A DNA stretch of 64,000 bases from Arthrobacter oryzae (lineage in GTDB: Bacteria; Actinomycetota; Actinomycetes; Actinomycetales; Micrococcaceae). Below, in pieces: positions 1 to 8,906 of this stretch. How positions within the stretch are numbered: position 1 is the stretch's first letter; every line of letters begins with the position of its first letter. The stretch covers positions 3,596,001 through 3,660,000 of the forward strand of contig NZ_CP132204.1 in NCBI RefSeq assembly GCF_030718995.1. Reading direction: 5' to 3'. The notes under the pieces are model-generated. The model ran no database searches and was not told the DNA's origin. It saw only the letters and a list, made by a program, of their open reading frames with translations. The position numbers and the translations under genes are program-made.

Positions 1-86
1 TGCCACGCTGCTCAGAATCAAAGCAGGTGTTGCAAGCTTCGGCTTCAGGACTGGGTTCGCATCCATGGATTACCTTCCCGACCAGT

Positions 87-3000
87 TTAGAGTTGCCAGC
101 CGACATTGATAAGGCGGTCTTCCCAGGTCTTCGGGTCATCAGTCCATCTCGGAGAGTCCACAGGGCTGGGGGAGGCGACGCCTGCGTGCTCAACGAGTCG
201 ATCGATGTTGACAAGCTGTTCCCTTTGCTCCCACTCATCAGCCGCAGGAACTGGCCCTAAGGGAAGCGGCGAATCGCCTACGCCCCACCTGTCCCTATAG
301 ATGGCAATTCGGCGAAGCACACTAGTTGCTTCCTCGGTGGTGACGAATGGTCCCAATGCCTCAAGGAGGTTCCGTTTCCACTCGGCGTCACCCACCATCG
401 CGGCCATGGTGACGTGGTCCATCCTCTGCCGCATCCGCTCCCGTACCTGAGCGATCATGTTGGCAAGGTCGGGACGAACGGTGCGGAGTTCCTCGGTCAA
501 GGGATCAATTCCTGCGGCGGGCAGGGCGGACAGGAACTGCCGGAGCCGGGAGTGGACGACTGCCGCTGTGTCCCGAGCGGATGCGCTTGGTTCCAGCGCG
601 GCGGCGACAACCCGTTGCGTGCTCGGTCGGCTTACTCCAACTGATCTGCGCCACGCAGCTACAGTTGCGCCCCACGAGGGCGATTGCTGAAGTTCGGAGG
701 CCATGCCCAACGAGTGCGCCTCGAGGAACTCCCTCAAATCCTCAGCCGCCGCCAGCTGTGCGAGGTAGTCATACTCGGCACTGAGCCGCTCCAAGCTGTC
801 CGTTTTCGACTGCTCGGCATCACGGACTTCGTGGGCCGTTCGTTCGGCGCCATTGGCGGCAAGGACCTCGCCCAGGATCTGCCGCCACGAGGCTTGCATG
901 GCGGGATCCATAGGCTCGTCATCCAAGGGATCATTCTCGCTAACGTACGCGTGGTTCCCTGCGCGTCCTCGCGTCATGCTCACGTACAACAGCTCACGAG
1001 TGAGCCGGCCTTGTGTCACCACGGTGTGGCCGGTGTCCACGGTGATGCCCTGCGAGCGGTGGGCCGTCGTCGCATATCCCAGCTCAACGGAAGCCTCAAC
1101 GTAGTCCCGGCTCAAGCTAATCGTTGTGCCGGTGTCCCGGCGAACCGCGGTCAGCGAGCCGTCGCGCCTGCCTGTATGGACGACGTCGAGCATGGTTCCG
1201 TTCCGGATGAAGTCACCGCTGCTATCGGTTATGGCCCGGTCATTCTGGCGGGCAATGACAGTGTCGCCAGTGCCGGCATGAAGTCCGCCGCTGAGTGGTA
1301 CCGAGTCTTCCGCATCCACGGCACCTTGGACCACGCGATCGGCCTGGGCGCGCTGGTTGAGCATGCCAACCGTGTCATTGTCCGCTGCGATGAGAATGGA
1401 CGACTTGCCGCCGTGTATGTCGGTCTGCCATCTGAGGTACGCCTGGTCGACCATGTCGAGATGCACCCCGTGTTGAATGCGCCGGTGGCTGTCGTAGTCA
1501 GCAATGGCACCGAAGTCCCCGGCACGAAGCTTCAGCGAGGCGCCTTGCTCCCATGCCTCCTTGAACCGCCAAATCGTGCTCAGCCGCACTGTTTTGCCTT
1601 GCCGGTCCAGCCAGCCAAGGACACCCCCTGCGTCAATGGCGTCCAATTGCCCCGGGTCACCCACCAAGAGCACCTTGGCCCCGGCATCCCGCGCCTGCTG
1701 TACCAGCGCAGACAGCTGCAGGGTGGACACCATGGAGGCCTCGTCGACGACCACCAGCTGGTTCGGATGAAAACGCCACCTGTCCTGTTCGGCAGCAAGC
1801 CGGGTGGCTCTTTGGGCGAGGAGAGTAGTGAGCGGTCCCATGACGGTCACCTGGTTGGCGAGCCGCTGTTCGGTGTCGAAGAACTGTGCGGCCCGTTTGC
1901 CGGCGCCCTGACCGACAGATTCGTAGAGCCACTTAGCGACGTTCTCCGTAGTCAGCGCAAGCTCCCGCCCAAGGACCTCGGCGCTCGCGGCCGCCGGCGC
2001 CAAACCGACCACGGTACCGGCACCAAAAGCCGCTTCCCAGGCAGCCTTGACCGCGCCGAGGGTAGTCGTCTTACCGGTTCCGGCAGGACCGACGACGGCG
2101 TCGAGCCGATGCCCGCTGAGCAGAACGGTGGCTGCTGCCGCCCGTTGGTCGGAGTGCAGATCGAGCCGACCACCGTGTTTGTAGCTGGCCAGCGATTCCA
2201 TAGCGACGACCGCGCCCACCGCCGGGCCGCCGTCGTCGTTCCTTGCTCCCAGCACGATGTCCTCATTGGTGAGAGTGGCATTGTCCGTGTAGAGACGGGA
2301 GCCGTGGAAATCGAAGATGCTGCGGCCTGCGAAGCGGAGATCGGCCTGAGCCTCCGCAGGGAGGGCGTACCGGTACTCATTGAGTGGGACGGACTGGGCT
2401 TCGGCGGCCGTGGCTACGATGTCAATCATGGTGTGACGGTCCGCCGGTGTGTGGCAGCGGATTTCGGCGCAGACACGTTCGGCTTCCGCTAAGAGGTTCC
2501 ACCGATTCCAAGTGGCACGCTTCGCGGCGACGCGCTCGCGGGTCAGGGAGCCCACCGCATCCACCCAGTCTGGTTTGAAGTCGCAGGCCCGGAACGGAGT
2601 TCTGTGGGAGCGTCGAATAGTGTTGGCGAGCACTTCTCGGGATTCGAAGCCCTTGGCGGCCGCCCGTGCGCGCCACTGGGCGGAGAGCTGGCGCAGAGGG
2701 ATGGCTGTTTCCGGTTTGGCGGTCCGGGTGGAAAGTGTTGCCTGCTGGCGGAGCTTGATGGTGGTTGTCGCGGTTGGGGGAGTGCCGTGACTGGCGGTCC
2801 ATTGGGCCACCAGCCGGTCGGTTTCGAGATCGATGAGACGCGATCGGTTGGAGAATTCGCGGATCAGCGTATCGTCGACGCCGGCTAGTTGCTGGCTGGG
2901 GTTGTGGGTGTTCGCGGCCGGCACTCGGACATCGGTATGGGTGCCGAGGTTACGGTGGAGGGCGTCGAAGAGGAGACCGTTGTAGTGCTCGCTGGCAGCT

Positions 3001-3659
3001 ACCGCAGCCTTGTACAAAGTCCGCGAGTCGAGCGTGACCCACGCGCCGTCAGTGATGCGCTGGATGCGGTTGGCTATGACCATGTGCGTATGGAGCTGCG
3101 GATCCCCGGCTCGCGACTCCCAGTGGTCGAAGGCAGCAGCGATAGCTCCACGTGTGCCGAGGTGGGCGACACCGTTGCGGCCGGCCCTCGTGTGGATGAC
3201 GTAAGTTTCGAGCCACTCAAGGGTGGCTTTGACCGCCTGGTGATGGGTCTCGAGGATTTGGTCTTGGAGTGTGCGGGGGCTCAGCGCCCAGAGGACGGAG
3301 ACGGATTTGGGGACGCTGAAAGTCAGGTCAAAGCCGACGACGGCGTGCCGCGTCGCTGTGCGGCCCTGACTGTTTTGCATGATGGTGGGTTGGCCGTGGG
3401 GGCGGCCGAGAGTTGCGCCGGAGTCCGGGTGGGTGGCGTGATCGAAGATCGCTTTGGCGTCCGGTTCCGTGACGACGTCTCCGGTGGTCCGGTTGATTCC
3501 TCGCAGGCCGGAGCCGAGCCAGCGCCCCTGCGGTGTTCCGGCTTTCATGTAGTACGTGGTGGCGTCGGCGGGGGTGATTGTCAGATCGTCCATCATGGTG
3601 GTCTTAAAGAGATACTTCAGGCCCGACTGAGCGGAGAGCCGGGCGATGGACATGGTCAT
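87..3659 (-). CDS. MobF-family conjugative relaxase-helicase (TrwC/TraA-like)
   Basis: A 1190-residue protein that would nick and covalently hold the transferred plasmid strand at oriT, then unwind it. The N-terminal relaxase part has a Tyr pair near residues 36-37 and the three-His metal site HWESRAGDPQLHTH (about H179, H190, H192). A RecD/TraI-like helicase follows: Walker A GPAGTGKT (about 524-531), Walker B VVVDEASM (about 636-643), and a C-terminal YATTAHRSQG...LYVSMTRGR segment typical of SF1 helicases. The stretch after the helicase is only about 250 residues, so it is shorter than the largest TraI proteins but not obviously truncated. Its ATG overlaps the stop of the upstream zinc-finger gene (ATGA), implying translational coupling. 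No type IV secretion genes lie in the window, so whether transfer is self-driven cannot be judged. Confidence 0.93.
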   Translation of the reverse strand: MTMSIARLSAQSGLKYLFKTTMMDDLTITPADATTYYMKAGTPQGRWLGSGLRGINRTTGDVVTEPDAKAIFDHATHPDSGATLGRPHGQPTIMQNSQGRTATRHAVVGFDLTFSVPKSVSVLWALSPRTLQDQILETHHQAVKATLEWLETYVIHTRAGRNGVAHLGTRGAIAAAFDHWESRAGDPQLHTHMVIANRIQRITDGAWVTLDSRTLYKAAVAASEHYNGLLFDALHRNLGTHTDVRVPAANTHNPSQQLAGVDDTLIREFSNRSRLIDLETDRLVAQWTASHGTPPTATTTIKLRQQATLSTRTAKPETAIPLRQLSAQWRARAAAKGFESREVLANTIRRSHRTPFRACDFKPDWVDAVGSLTRERVAAKRATWNRWNLLAEAERVCAEIRCHTPADRHTMIDIVATAAEAQSVPLNEYRYALPAEAQADLRFAGRSIFDFHGSRLYTDNATLTNEDIVLGARNDDGGPAVGAVVAMESLASYKHGGRLDLHSDQRAAAATVLLSGHRLDAVVGPAGTGKTTTLGAVKAAWEAAFGAGTVVGLAPAAASAEVLGRELALTTENVAKWLYESVGQGAGKRAAQFFDTEQRLANQVTVMGPLTTLLAQRATRLAAEQDRWRFHPNQLVVVDEASMVSTLQLSALVQQARDAGAKVLLVGDPGQLDAIDAGGVLGWLDRQGKTVRLSTIWRFKEAWEQGASLKLRAGDFGAIADYDSHRRIQHGVHLDMVDQAYLRWQTDIHGGKSSILIAADNDTVGMLNQRAQADRVVQGAVDAEDSVPLSGGLHAGTGDTVIARQNDRAITDSSGDFIRNGTMLDVVHTGRRDGSLTAVRRDTGTTISLSRDYVEASVELGYATTAHRSQGITVDTGHTVVTQGRLTRELLYVSMTRGRAGNHAYVSENDPLDDEPMDPAMQASWRQILGEVLAANGAERTAHEVRDAEQSKTDSLERLSAEYDYLAQLAAAEDLREFLEAHSLGMASELQQSPSWGATVAAWRRSVGVSRPSTQRVVAAALEPSASARDTAAVVHSRLRQFLSALPAAGIDPLTEELRTVRPDLANMIAQVRERMRQRMDHVTMAAMVGDAEWKRNLLEALGPFVTTEEATSVLRRIAIYRDRWGVGDSPLPLGPVPAADEWEQREQLVNIDRLVEHAGVASPSPVDSPRWTDDPKTWEDRLINVGWQL

Positions 3660-4186
3660 TGGCTTTGGGTTTCTGGGTCCCGTTTGGTGGCCGTCCAGCC
3701 TCGGCGGCGGAAGAGTGCCTTGGTGCTGTTGGGGAGCTCGACGCCGGTGGCATGGCAGACAGCCAGTAGCCTGCCGGCGAGGTGGACCAGGTCGTGGGAA
3801 TCGGTCTGCTGGATATTTTGGAGTCGTGCCAGGTCGGCACGGAGGTCCCGGACGACGTCACGCTGCTCGGCGTTCTCGGCTTCCAGCCGGTCGATGTCTA
3901 CAGCTTGAGCCCGGAGTTGGTTGCGGAGGGATTCTTGGCGTTGCCTGCTGCCGGCGAGAGCGGCAGCCAGCTTGGCCCGCGATTTAGAGTGAGTGCCCTC
4001 TAGGCCCGGCCCTGCATGGGTGTCCCGGAATTGAACGACCGAGGCAGGTTGCAGGCGTAACGCTGGGACTGGGTGCCGCCGTCGTCGATCGCGTTGTCTG
4101 TTGGCGCAGCGCGTGGAACAGAAGCGCTGAGAGGAGCGCAACGGCGCGAAGCTGTCGCCACATTCACCGCAAGTCTTCCCGCTCAC
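3656..4186 (-). CDS. Small zinc-finger/coiled-coil protein coupled to the relaxase
   Basis: A 176-residue hypothetical protein. Residues 6-28 carry four cysteines (CGEC, then FCSTRC), a likely zinc-binding finger followed by a very basic stretch (RQRDRRRRH). Residues about 70-125 are rich in Leu, Gln, Arg and Glu with heptad-like spacing, so a coiled coil is likely. The stop overlaps the relaxase start in ATGA. Small DNA-binding genes placed just before relaxases often act as oriT accessory factors; that role is inferred from position, not from a recognised family. No function is established by the sequence alone. Confidence 0.7.
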   Translation of the reverse strand: MSGKTCGECGDSFAPLRSSQRFCSTRCANRQRDRRRRHPVPALRLQPASVVQFRDTHAGPGLEGTHSKSRAKLAAALAGSRQRQESLRNQLRAQAVDIDRLEAENAEQRDVVRDLRADLARLQNIQQTDSHDLVHLAGRLLAVCHATGVELPNSTKALFRRRGWTATKRDPETQSQ

Positions 4187-4226
4187 GTTGGTTCATCTTT
4201 GAAAGCTCCGGTTACGACATGACTTG

Positions 4227-4246
4227 CCGTGAGTCCGCGCTCACGG
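4227..4246. other. Candidate oriT hairpin upstream of the relaxase operon
   Basis: A perfect 7-bp inverted repeat, CCGTGAG at 4227-4233 and CTCACGG at 4240-4246 around a 6-base loop, lies in the intergenic region about 40 bp upstream of the relaxase operon. MobF origins of transfer usually sit here and contain a hairpin next to the nic site. G-rich sequence follows on the + strand (about 4268-4290). The nic site itself cannot be recognised. Confidence 0.35.
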
Positions 4247-4384
4247 TGAATGCCTTGGATGCCAGAGGTGTGAGGGGGTGAGGTTGGGGATCAGATTAGC
4301 GGCGGGTGACGATTGGCTGTCGGCGACGGCCGCAGAGAGTCCTCGAGGGAGAGCTATGCTCGCATGGCAGCGATCGGCGCCTGA

Positions 4385-4657
4385 TCCGAGCTAAGGAAGA
4401 GTAAGGCCTTCGCGGCGTTTGGCACCAATGAACAGAGGACGAAAACCGCGAAAGCCAGGGGACGGCTCGGCGGCCGTCCGTTGATAATGACGGCCTCGAA
4501 ACTTGCGGCGGCCAAAGACTTGCGGCGGCAGGGAAAGGAACTGCAGGATATCGTGGAGATTCTCAGCGTGAGCATGTCCACCCTCAGCGGGGCCCTCGGG
4601 CCGCGAACGGGCCAGCCGACGCCGGAGTCCCAGGCCCTCGTTCAGAACGTTTCGTAA
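4385..4657 (+). pseudogene. Serine resolvase/invertase C-terminal remnant
   Basis: The open frame downstream of a stop at 4382 encodes AFAAFGTNEQRTKTAKARGR, then LGGRPLIMTASKLAAAKDLR, then a helix-turn-helix-like tail with LQDIVEILSVSMSTLSGAL. This is the end of a small serine recombinase: the FAAF-E-LI-ER-AGLAAARARGR-GGRP linker followed by the DNA-binding HTH. The entire catalytic N-terminal domain with its Ser nucleophile is missing and the linker is degenerate. No good start codon precedes it. It is almost certainly a dead fragment, related in type but not in close sequence to the intact recombinase at 43816-44400. Confidence 0.65.
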
Positions 4658-4752
4658 GCCAGTTCCGCAGGCGGCAGTGCGACGGCGGTTTTGGAACAAC
4701 CTATGAGACACGAAGATTACGCCGAGCTCCCAGGCTCAGTTGTCAGTTTCAG

Positions 4753-5105
4753 AAGTCGTCTGCACAAATTTCACTATTCGCCTGCACAGCCGGTTGACGG
4801 CAGAAAAGCCCAGGCAGACACACGCTAGCGGACCCGCCGCCGAAACTCAGCGTCTGGGTTACAGGATCGTAGGAATATTCGTCGTCGAGCTGCTTCGCCG
4901 CGGACAGGTATTTGACCTTTGGTGCGCCCTGCCGGCAAGGACGGATTTTGCTCTTTTATCAGCGAAGGCTTGTCCATAAGTGTGGAGCCATAGCACTTCT
5001 TGCCGAAGTTCCACGCTCTGCCGCCAAAGTTCGGGATCCTTGGTCAACGGTACGCACACCATGGGGTGTGCAGCTCTTGCGCGAAAGTCGCAGTGTGTTA
5101 GCACT
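4753..5105 (-). pseudogene. Type ISP restriction-modification C-terminal remnant, frameshifted
   Basis: Read on the minus strand, one frame gives a segment resembling the specificity end of single-chain type ISP restriction-modification enzymes, PLTKDPELWRQSVELRQEVL followed by WLHTYGQAFAD. After about 4920 the reading moves to another frame with PKVKYLSAAKQLDDEYSYDP and TQTLSFGGG, matching the family's PK-Y-P...Y...TL-G signature. The nuclease, helicase and methylase parts and the true C-terminus are absent. It is a decayed remnant converging on the resolvase fragment. The family assignment rests on motif memory and is moderate. Confidence 0.45.
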
Positions 5106-5137
5106 GTGCGTGACCGTGCATGCGACGTACGCCATGA

Positions 5138-5392
5138 GGTCTTCAACCCCAGGCCGTAAGAGAGCGCTTCCAGAAGACCCTGAGTTGTGTTCCCGTTGAT
5201 CTCACCGGAGTCCTTTCGACTGTCGGCGCAGGCATACTCCTTACCCTTCTCGGGACCTTCCTCTCCTTCGCCCGCGGAGGTCATCCAGCCAGCAGCTACG
5301 ACCAAAAAGGCATTAAAGCTTGGGAAGCCTGGGAGTGCACCGCAGCGATAAGTGGATACGCCGTCGCACTCGTCCTCGTCCTACCCGGTTAA
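5138..5392 (+). pseudogene. Two-TM small membrane protein fragment without a start codon
   Basis: An open frame from just after a stop at 5135 to TAA at 5390 encodes two hydrophobic helices (GVLSTVGAGILLTLLGTFLS and, after about 25 polar residues, ISGYAVALVLVLPG). The hydrophobic periodicity looks like real protein, but no ATG, GTG or TTG with a ribosome-binding site lies in frame upstream. It is probably the 3' end of a truncated membrane-protein gene. No family is recognised. Confidence 0.3.
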
Positions 5393-5627
5393 ACCAAAAC
5401 AACCGGGACGGGAGCCTCCACCATGGATAGGGCCAAAAGGACCGTTGACACCACCCAGGGTCGGGTCCAAACTCGTAACCACCCGCCAGCGCAGGCGGGC
5501 GAGTTGCGCCCTTGGCAGCTGGGCAGCCAAGACGTCCCGGGTAAGCAAAAAGACCCGCACCAAAAGCTGGCGGCCCACCAGCCGCGAGCAACCACCCTGA
5601 CGAGCGTCGCACCCTCAAAGGAACACC

Positions 5628-6518
5628 ATGCGAACCCCAGCACGCCTCATCGCCGCAGCAGTCACCCTCCTCGCCGCCCAGACCATCGCAGCACCAGCCC
5701 AGGCCCACCTCACCGACCCTCCCCACGGTGAATGGATGGCCGGTTTCGGGATCAACGAAGTGACCCCCATCTACGCCCCCGGCACGTCCTTCCAAACGAA
5801 CCCCTACGTTGGTAGCTACAACGCGTCCGAACCATTCACCGGCACCAGAGAAGCGCCCCGCACCTACGACTTCACCTTCCCCGCGGGGTTCACCATCACC
5901 TACACCGACTACTTCACAAGCCAAGGCCCAGGAGAATGCACCGTCACCGGGACCACCGTTCACTGCGAAAGCGGGAACGACACCATCACCTCAACAAACG
6001 ACGACGTCATCACCCTCGCCGGAACCACAGGACAAGTTCCCGACGGGACCTACCAAATCACCTCGACCGGCACCATCACCGTGAACTCGCCAACCACAGG
6101 AGAAGCGCCCAAGACCTACACCGACACAGGTTCGACGTACCTGGAAATTCGGGCGCAACGCACAACCGACCTCTCCACTACCGGGCCCGGCCCCACCCCG
6201 CCGGTCAACGCCGGAGTGGCAACCAAGATCAACCTGCACGTCAGGAACAACGGCCCAGCAACAGCACGAGACGTGTTCTTCTCCGCACGCCCGGAACTGG
6301 GAACCATCAGCACCAGCACCAGCGGCTGCAGCACATCGTCGCGGAGCATCACCTGCCAATGGGCAACCCTCGCCCCAGGCGAAATGAAAACCATTGAAGT
6401 GCTCATCACGCCTGATCAGCCCAAAGACCAAATGATCCTCAGAGGATCAGTCAGTAGCTTCGAGAACGACCCCAGACCGGACAACGACTCCTGGCAGGTC
6501 GCCATCAAGACCAAATGA
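5628..6518 (+). CDS. Secreted protein with C-terminal DUF11-like domain
   Basis: A 296-residue exported protein. Residues 1-27 are a Sec signal peptide with a cleavage-like APAQA-HL site. The mature part is rich in Thr, Ser and Gly with a beta-strand-rich character and one Cys pair in the middle (ECTVTG...VHCES). From about residue 195 it resembles the DUF11/CARDB-type beta-sandwich: INLHVRNNGPATARDVFFSA, a short Cys loop (SGCSTSSRSITC), LAPGEMKTIEVLI, and an N-DPRPDNDSW ending. AAAGGA sits 7 bases before the ATG. Such domains occur in cell-surface and secreted proteins; no enzymatic motif is visible. It stands alone and is followed by two strong hairpins. Confidence 0.75.
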   Translation: MRTPARLIAAAVTLLAAQTIAAPAQAHLTDPPHGEWMAGFGINEVTPIYAPGTSFQTNPYVGSYNASEPFTGTREAPRTYDFTFPAGFTITYTDYFTSQGPGECTVTGTTVHCESGNDTITSTNDDVITLAGTTGQVPDGTYQITSTGTITVNSPTTGEAPKTYTDTGSTYLEIRAQRTTDLSTTGPGPTPPVNAGVATKINLHVRNNGPATARDVFFSARPELGTISTSTSGCSTSSRSITCQWATLAPGEMKTIEVLITPDQPKDQMILRGSVSSFENDPRPDNDSWQVAIKTK

Positions 6519-6540
6519 CCCACGAGGGGGACGGACAAGG

Positions 6541-6610
6541 GCCGCTACCCAGGTAGCGGCGGCCCACCCCCGCCTACACAATCTGCCGCCCGGGCCTGTA
6601 CCGGGCGGCA
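6541..6610 (+). terminator. Tandem hairpin terminator after the secreted protein
   Basis: There are two perfect inverted repeats: GCCGCTACC/GGTAGCGGC (6541-6549, 6552-6560) and TGCCGCCCGG/CCGGGCGGCA (6584-6593, 6601-6610, 7-base loop). They lie 22 bases after the stop. Neither has a long T tract, as is usual in high-GC actinobacteria. Confidence 0.65.
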
Positions 6611-6723
6611 TGGTGAACCTATCCTGATGGCCATGGGAGACCCAGTGCCCGAGAGGCAGCCTCCTGCTGCGACGCACGGGCATTACGACCCGAGAAAAGC
6701 AGCGGCGAACTACGCGCCGATCG

Positions 6724-7194
6724 TTGCGTCGTTCGGGCCCTGGCAGCCGCGGCGAAGGCCAGGAGTTGCGGGAACGACTCACCGCACATCCAAGCGCGGT
6801 CAATCTGATGATTGGCGGGCCGATGAACGGCCCGCACGCACTCGCCCTGAACGAACGCCTCATGGGGATACTCGTGGATACCGGCCTCACGCCAACGGAC
6901 GCCGGCAAAGCGGCCTATCTGCTAATCGTCTACGTCTTCGGCTCGATAGCACTGGAAGTCGCGGACTCAGGAGAAACACACCGGTTGCCTCCGGAAGCAG
7001 AGCGGATAGCCGCACGGCGGGCAGGATTTTCCGCCATCCCGGCCGAAACCCACCCGCTATCCGCCGCCGCAGCCGGCACTATGGCTGGCTACATATCCAC
7101 CGAGCAATACATGTGGGGACTCCGCAAAGTGCTCGACGGCATCACGGCAGCGCCCATTTCAGAGGCAGACACATCCAGGGCACTTACCAGCTAA
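6724..7194 (+). pseudogene. TetR-family regulator lacking its DNA-binding domain
   Basis: Residues from about 17 onward (LRERLTAHPSAVNLMIGGPM, ALALNERLMGILVDTGLTP, AAYLLIVYVFGSIALE) match the ligand-binding/dimer domain of TetR proteins of the tetracycline-repressor type. The N-terminal helix-turn-helix that should precede it is missing in all three frames, and the only in-frame start is a TTG with no clear ribosome-binding site. It is best read as a 5'-truncated gene. It could in principle make a DNA-binding-deficient dimerisation peptide, but there is no evidence of that. Confidence 0.55.
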
Positions 7195-7389
7195 CCGCGC
7201 GGTCCAGGGGGCTCTCGACTGGAGTTCTTGAAACGAAGGATTCTTTTGGCTGGGTGGCCGGCTCTGGACATGTCCAGAGCACGGGCGTTCAATGGAACTG
7301 AGGCGTCTCTTGATGGTCCAGGACGAGCGGACCGATAAATCAGATGGCGACCGTGCGGCATAAGTCGGCGGCCGCAGGATGGGGTTCCG

Positions 7390-7878
7390 ATGGACGGCAC
7401 AGCTTCTGCCAAATATTCGCCGGCGCGATGCGCTGCAGCAGGCTTCTTGGCACTCAATCTGCCGAGCCGCCTTTCGTTGGAGCGGCTGATATCGATCGTT
7501 GAGACCCTCCGGCATCGCCGGATTGAGGTCGATGTTTCCGAGTCCCTGAACGGAGGATCGGTCTGCGGTTTGTGGCTGTCCACGGACAGCACGGAGATAA
7601 TCCTGCACGCGCCGACGCCGTCGGCACTGCATCGCCAGCAGTTCATCCTTCACGAACTGGGCCATATGGTGCTCCGTCATGATGAGCTGGTGGTGTCCTC
7701 AAACTATGCGGAGACGCTGTTTCCGAACCTGTCTGGGGAGAAGGTGTCGCGGATCCTGGGGCGAAGTGACTTCCTGGACCATATCGAGGCCGCTGCCGAA
7801 ACCTTGGCGGATCTCTTTGCCGCTGCCATCCGGGACAGCAGCCTCGAGCCGCGGTCGTTTGAACGGATTTTCGGATGA
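7390..7878 (+). CDS. ImmA/IrrE-family zinc metallopeptidase
   Basis: A 162-residue soluble protein with the zincin motif HELGH (about H88-E89...H92) in FILHELGHMVLRH, and a downstream Glu (about 137, in EAAAETLADLF) as probable third ligand. ImmA/IrrE peptidases cleave or bind XRE-type repressors, as in ICEBs1 ImmA/ImmR and Deinococcus IrrE/DdrO. It is the first gene of a four-gene set whose third member encodes an XRE regulator, a plausible substrate. The stop overlaps the next start (ATGA at 7875-7878). The ATG follows a G-rich ribosome-binding site (aggatgggg). Confidence 0.85.
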   Translation: MDGTASAKYSPARCAAAGFLALNLPSRLSLERLISIVETLRHRRIEVDVSESLNGGSVCGLWLSTDSTEIILHAPTPSALHRQQFILHELGHMVLRHDELVVSSNYAETLFPNLSGEKVSRILGRSDFLDHIEAAAETLADLFAAAIRDSSLEPRSFERIFG

Positions 7879-8906
7879 TTCAGGACATTTCAGCAGCCGT
7901 GATCTGGTGTCTGGCGTTGTGCCTGCTGCCCGATCTGAAGCGACGCAAAGACCAGAGCATCCTGGTGGCGGCCGTAACCATCGCCACTGCACTCACGCTC
8001 AACCTTGACCGAATCTACATTGCGGGGGACCAGCTTCTCGGGAACCGCAATCTCCTGGACCTCATAGCCAATATCTTCATGGTTGTCGGTATCTACTTTC
8101 TGTCCCGTGCGATCCTGCGCGCCGCCGACGTCCGCGAGACGGTGGACATTCCCACTAGAGCAGGGCTTTCGGTGCTCGGGATCGTCGTTGCCGCCTTGAT
8201 TGTCAGCTTCAGTCTGGTTGATGCTCCGCGGACTTCGACTTCCTTTATGAGGGATTTTGGAAGCCAGTGGCCGGCGGCCGTGTACTCGAGTGTTCAGTTC
8301 CTCTACATCGGCGCGGTGGTGGCCATCACCGGCTATACCTGTTTCAGGTTCCGCGGCGAGATGGCAAAGCCGTACTTTCGCGTCGCCTTCGTGTTCATCG
8401 GCCTCGGTTGCGCATTGGCTGTGCTGTTGGTTCTTGCCGTGCTGGGAATGGACGTTCTTCATCTCATGGGGCAGCTTGATGCCATGGCGCGTCTCTCCTA
8501 CATCTATGACGCCGCGTTGGTGGGTGCCATGGTTTTCCTCTGCGTTGGCCTGGCCTTGCCGCCCGTCGCACGCCGGTTAGAGCGTAGGTCTGATGCCCGG
8601 GCCGCAGCAGTTCTTGTCGAACGACTGGCTGGGCCCTGGGACCGAATCACGTCTGAGCGATCCGAGATCCGACTAGATTTGGCGCCAACTGCGACCGACC
8701 GCCACGATGCACCAAAGCGCCGACTGCATCGGATGTTGGTGGAGATCCAGGACGCACTGTTCGTGGACCCGCACCTTGCCCAATTACTGAGTCAGGATGA
8801 TTTGAATGTACTCAGAGAAGCGGAGCAGCATCTGGGAGCCCGGTTGGCAGGATCCGTACATCGACGGCCAGGGTTGTTGTCACGGAAAGGGGACACGACT
8901 CCGTGA
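7875..8906 (+). CDS. Seven-TM membrane protein, MAB_1171c-like (DUF6545-type)
   Basis: A 343-residue protein with about seven hydrophobic helices in residues 1-230, then a roughly 110-residue soluble tail beginning with a basic RRLERRSDARA stretch. It resembles actinobacterial proteins annotated as MAB_1171c-family putative transporters, which commonly sit beside ImmA/IrrE and XRE genes. Transport has not been shown for that family to my knowledge, and a sensory or anchoring role is equally possible. It is coupled by 4-base overlaps on both sides (ATGA upstream, GTGA downstream). Confidence 0.7.
   Translation: MIQDISAAVIWCLALCLLPDLKRRKDQSILVAAVTIATALTLNLDRIYIAGDQLLGNRNLLDLIANIFMVVGIYFLSRAILRAADVRETVDIPTRAGLSVLGIVVAALIVSFSLVDAPRTSTSFMRDFGSQWPAAVYSSVQFLYIGAVVAITGYTCFRFRGEMAKPYFRVAFVFIGLGCALAVLLVLAVLGMDVLHLMGQLDAMARLSYIYDAALVGAMVFLCVGLALPPVARRLERRSDARAAAVLVERLAGPWDRITSERSEIRLDLAPTATDRHDAPKRRLHRMLVEIQDALFVDPHLAQLLSQDDLNVLREAEQHLGARLAGSVHRRPGLLSRKGDTTP

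Noticed and set aside
684..2492. A 602-codon open frame opposite the relaxase gene
   Set aside because: It is antisense to a protein with clear relaxase and helicase motifs, has no recognisable domain and is typical of GC-rich mirror frames.
5313..5963. 216-codon minus-strand frame opposite the secreted protein
   Set aside because: It has low-complexity Gly/Val/Arg composition, no ribosome-binding site and overlaps the start of a gene with a clear signal peptide.
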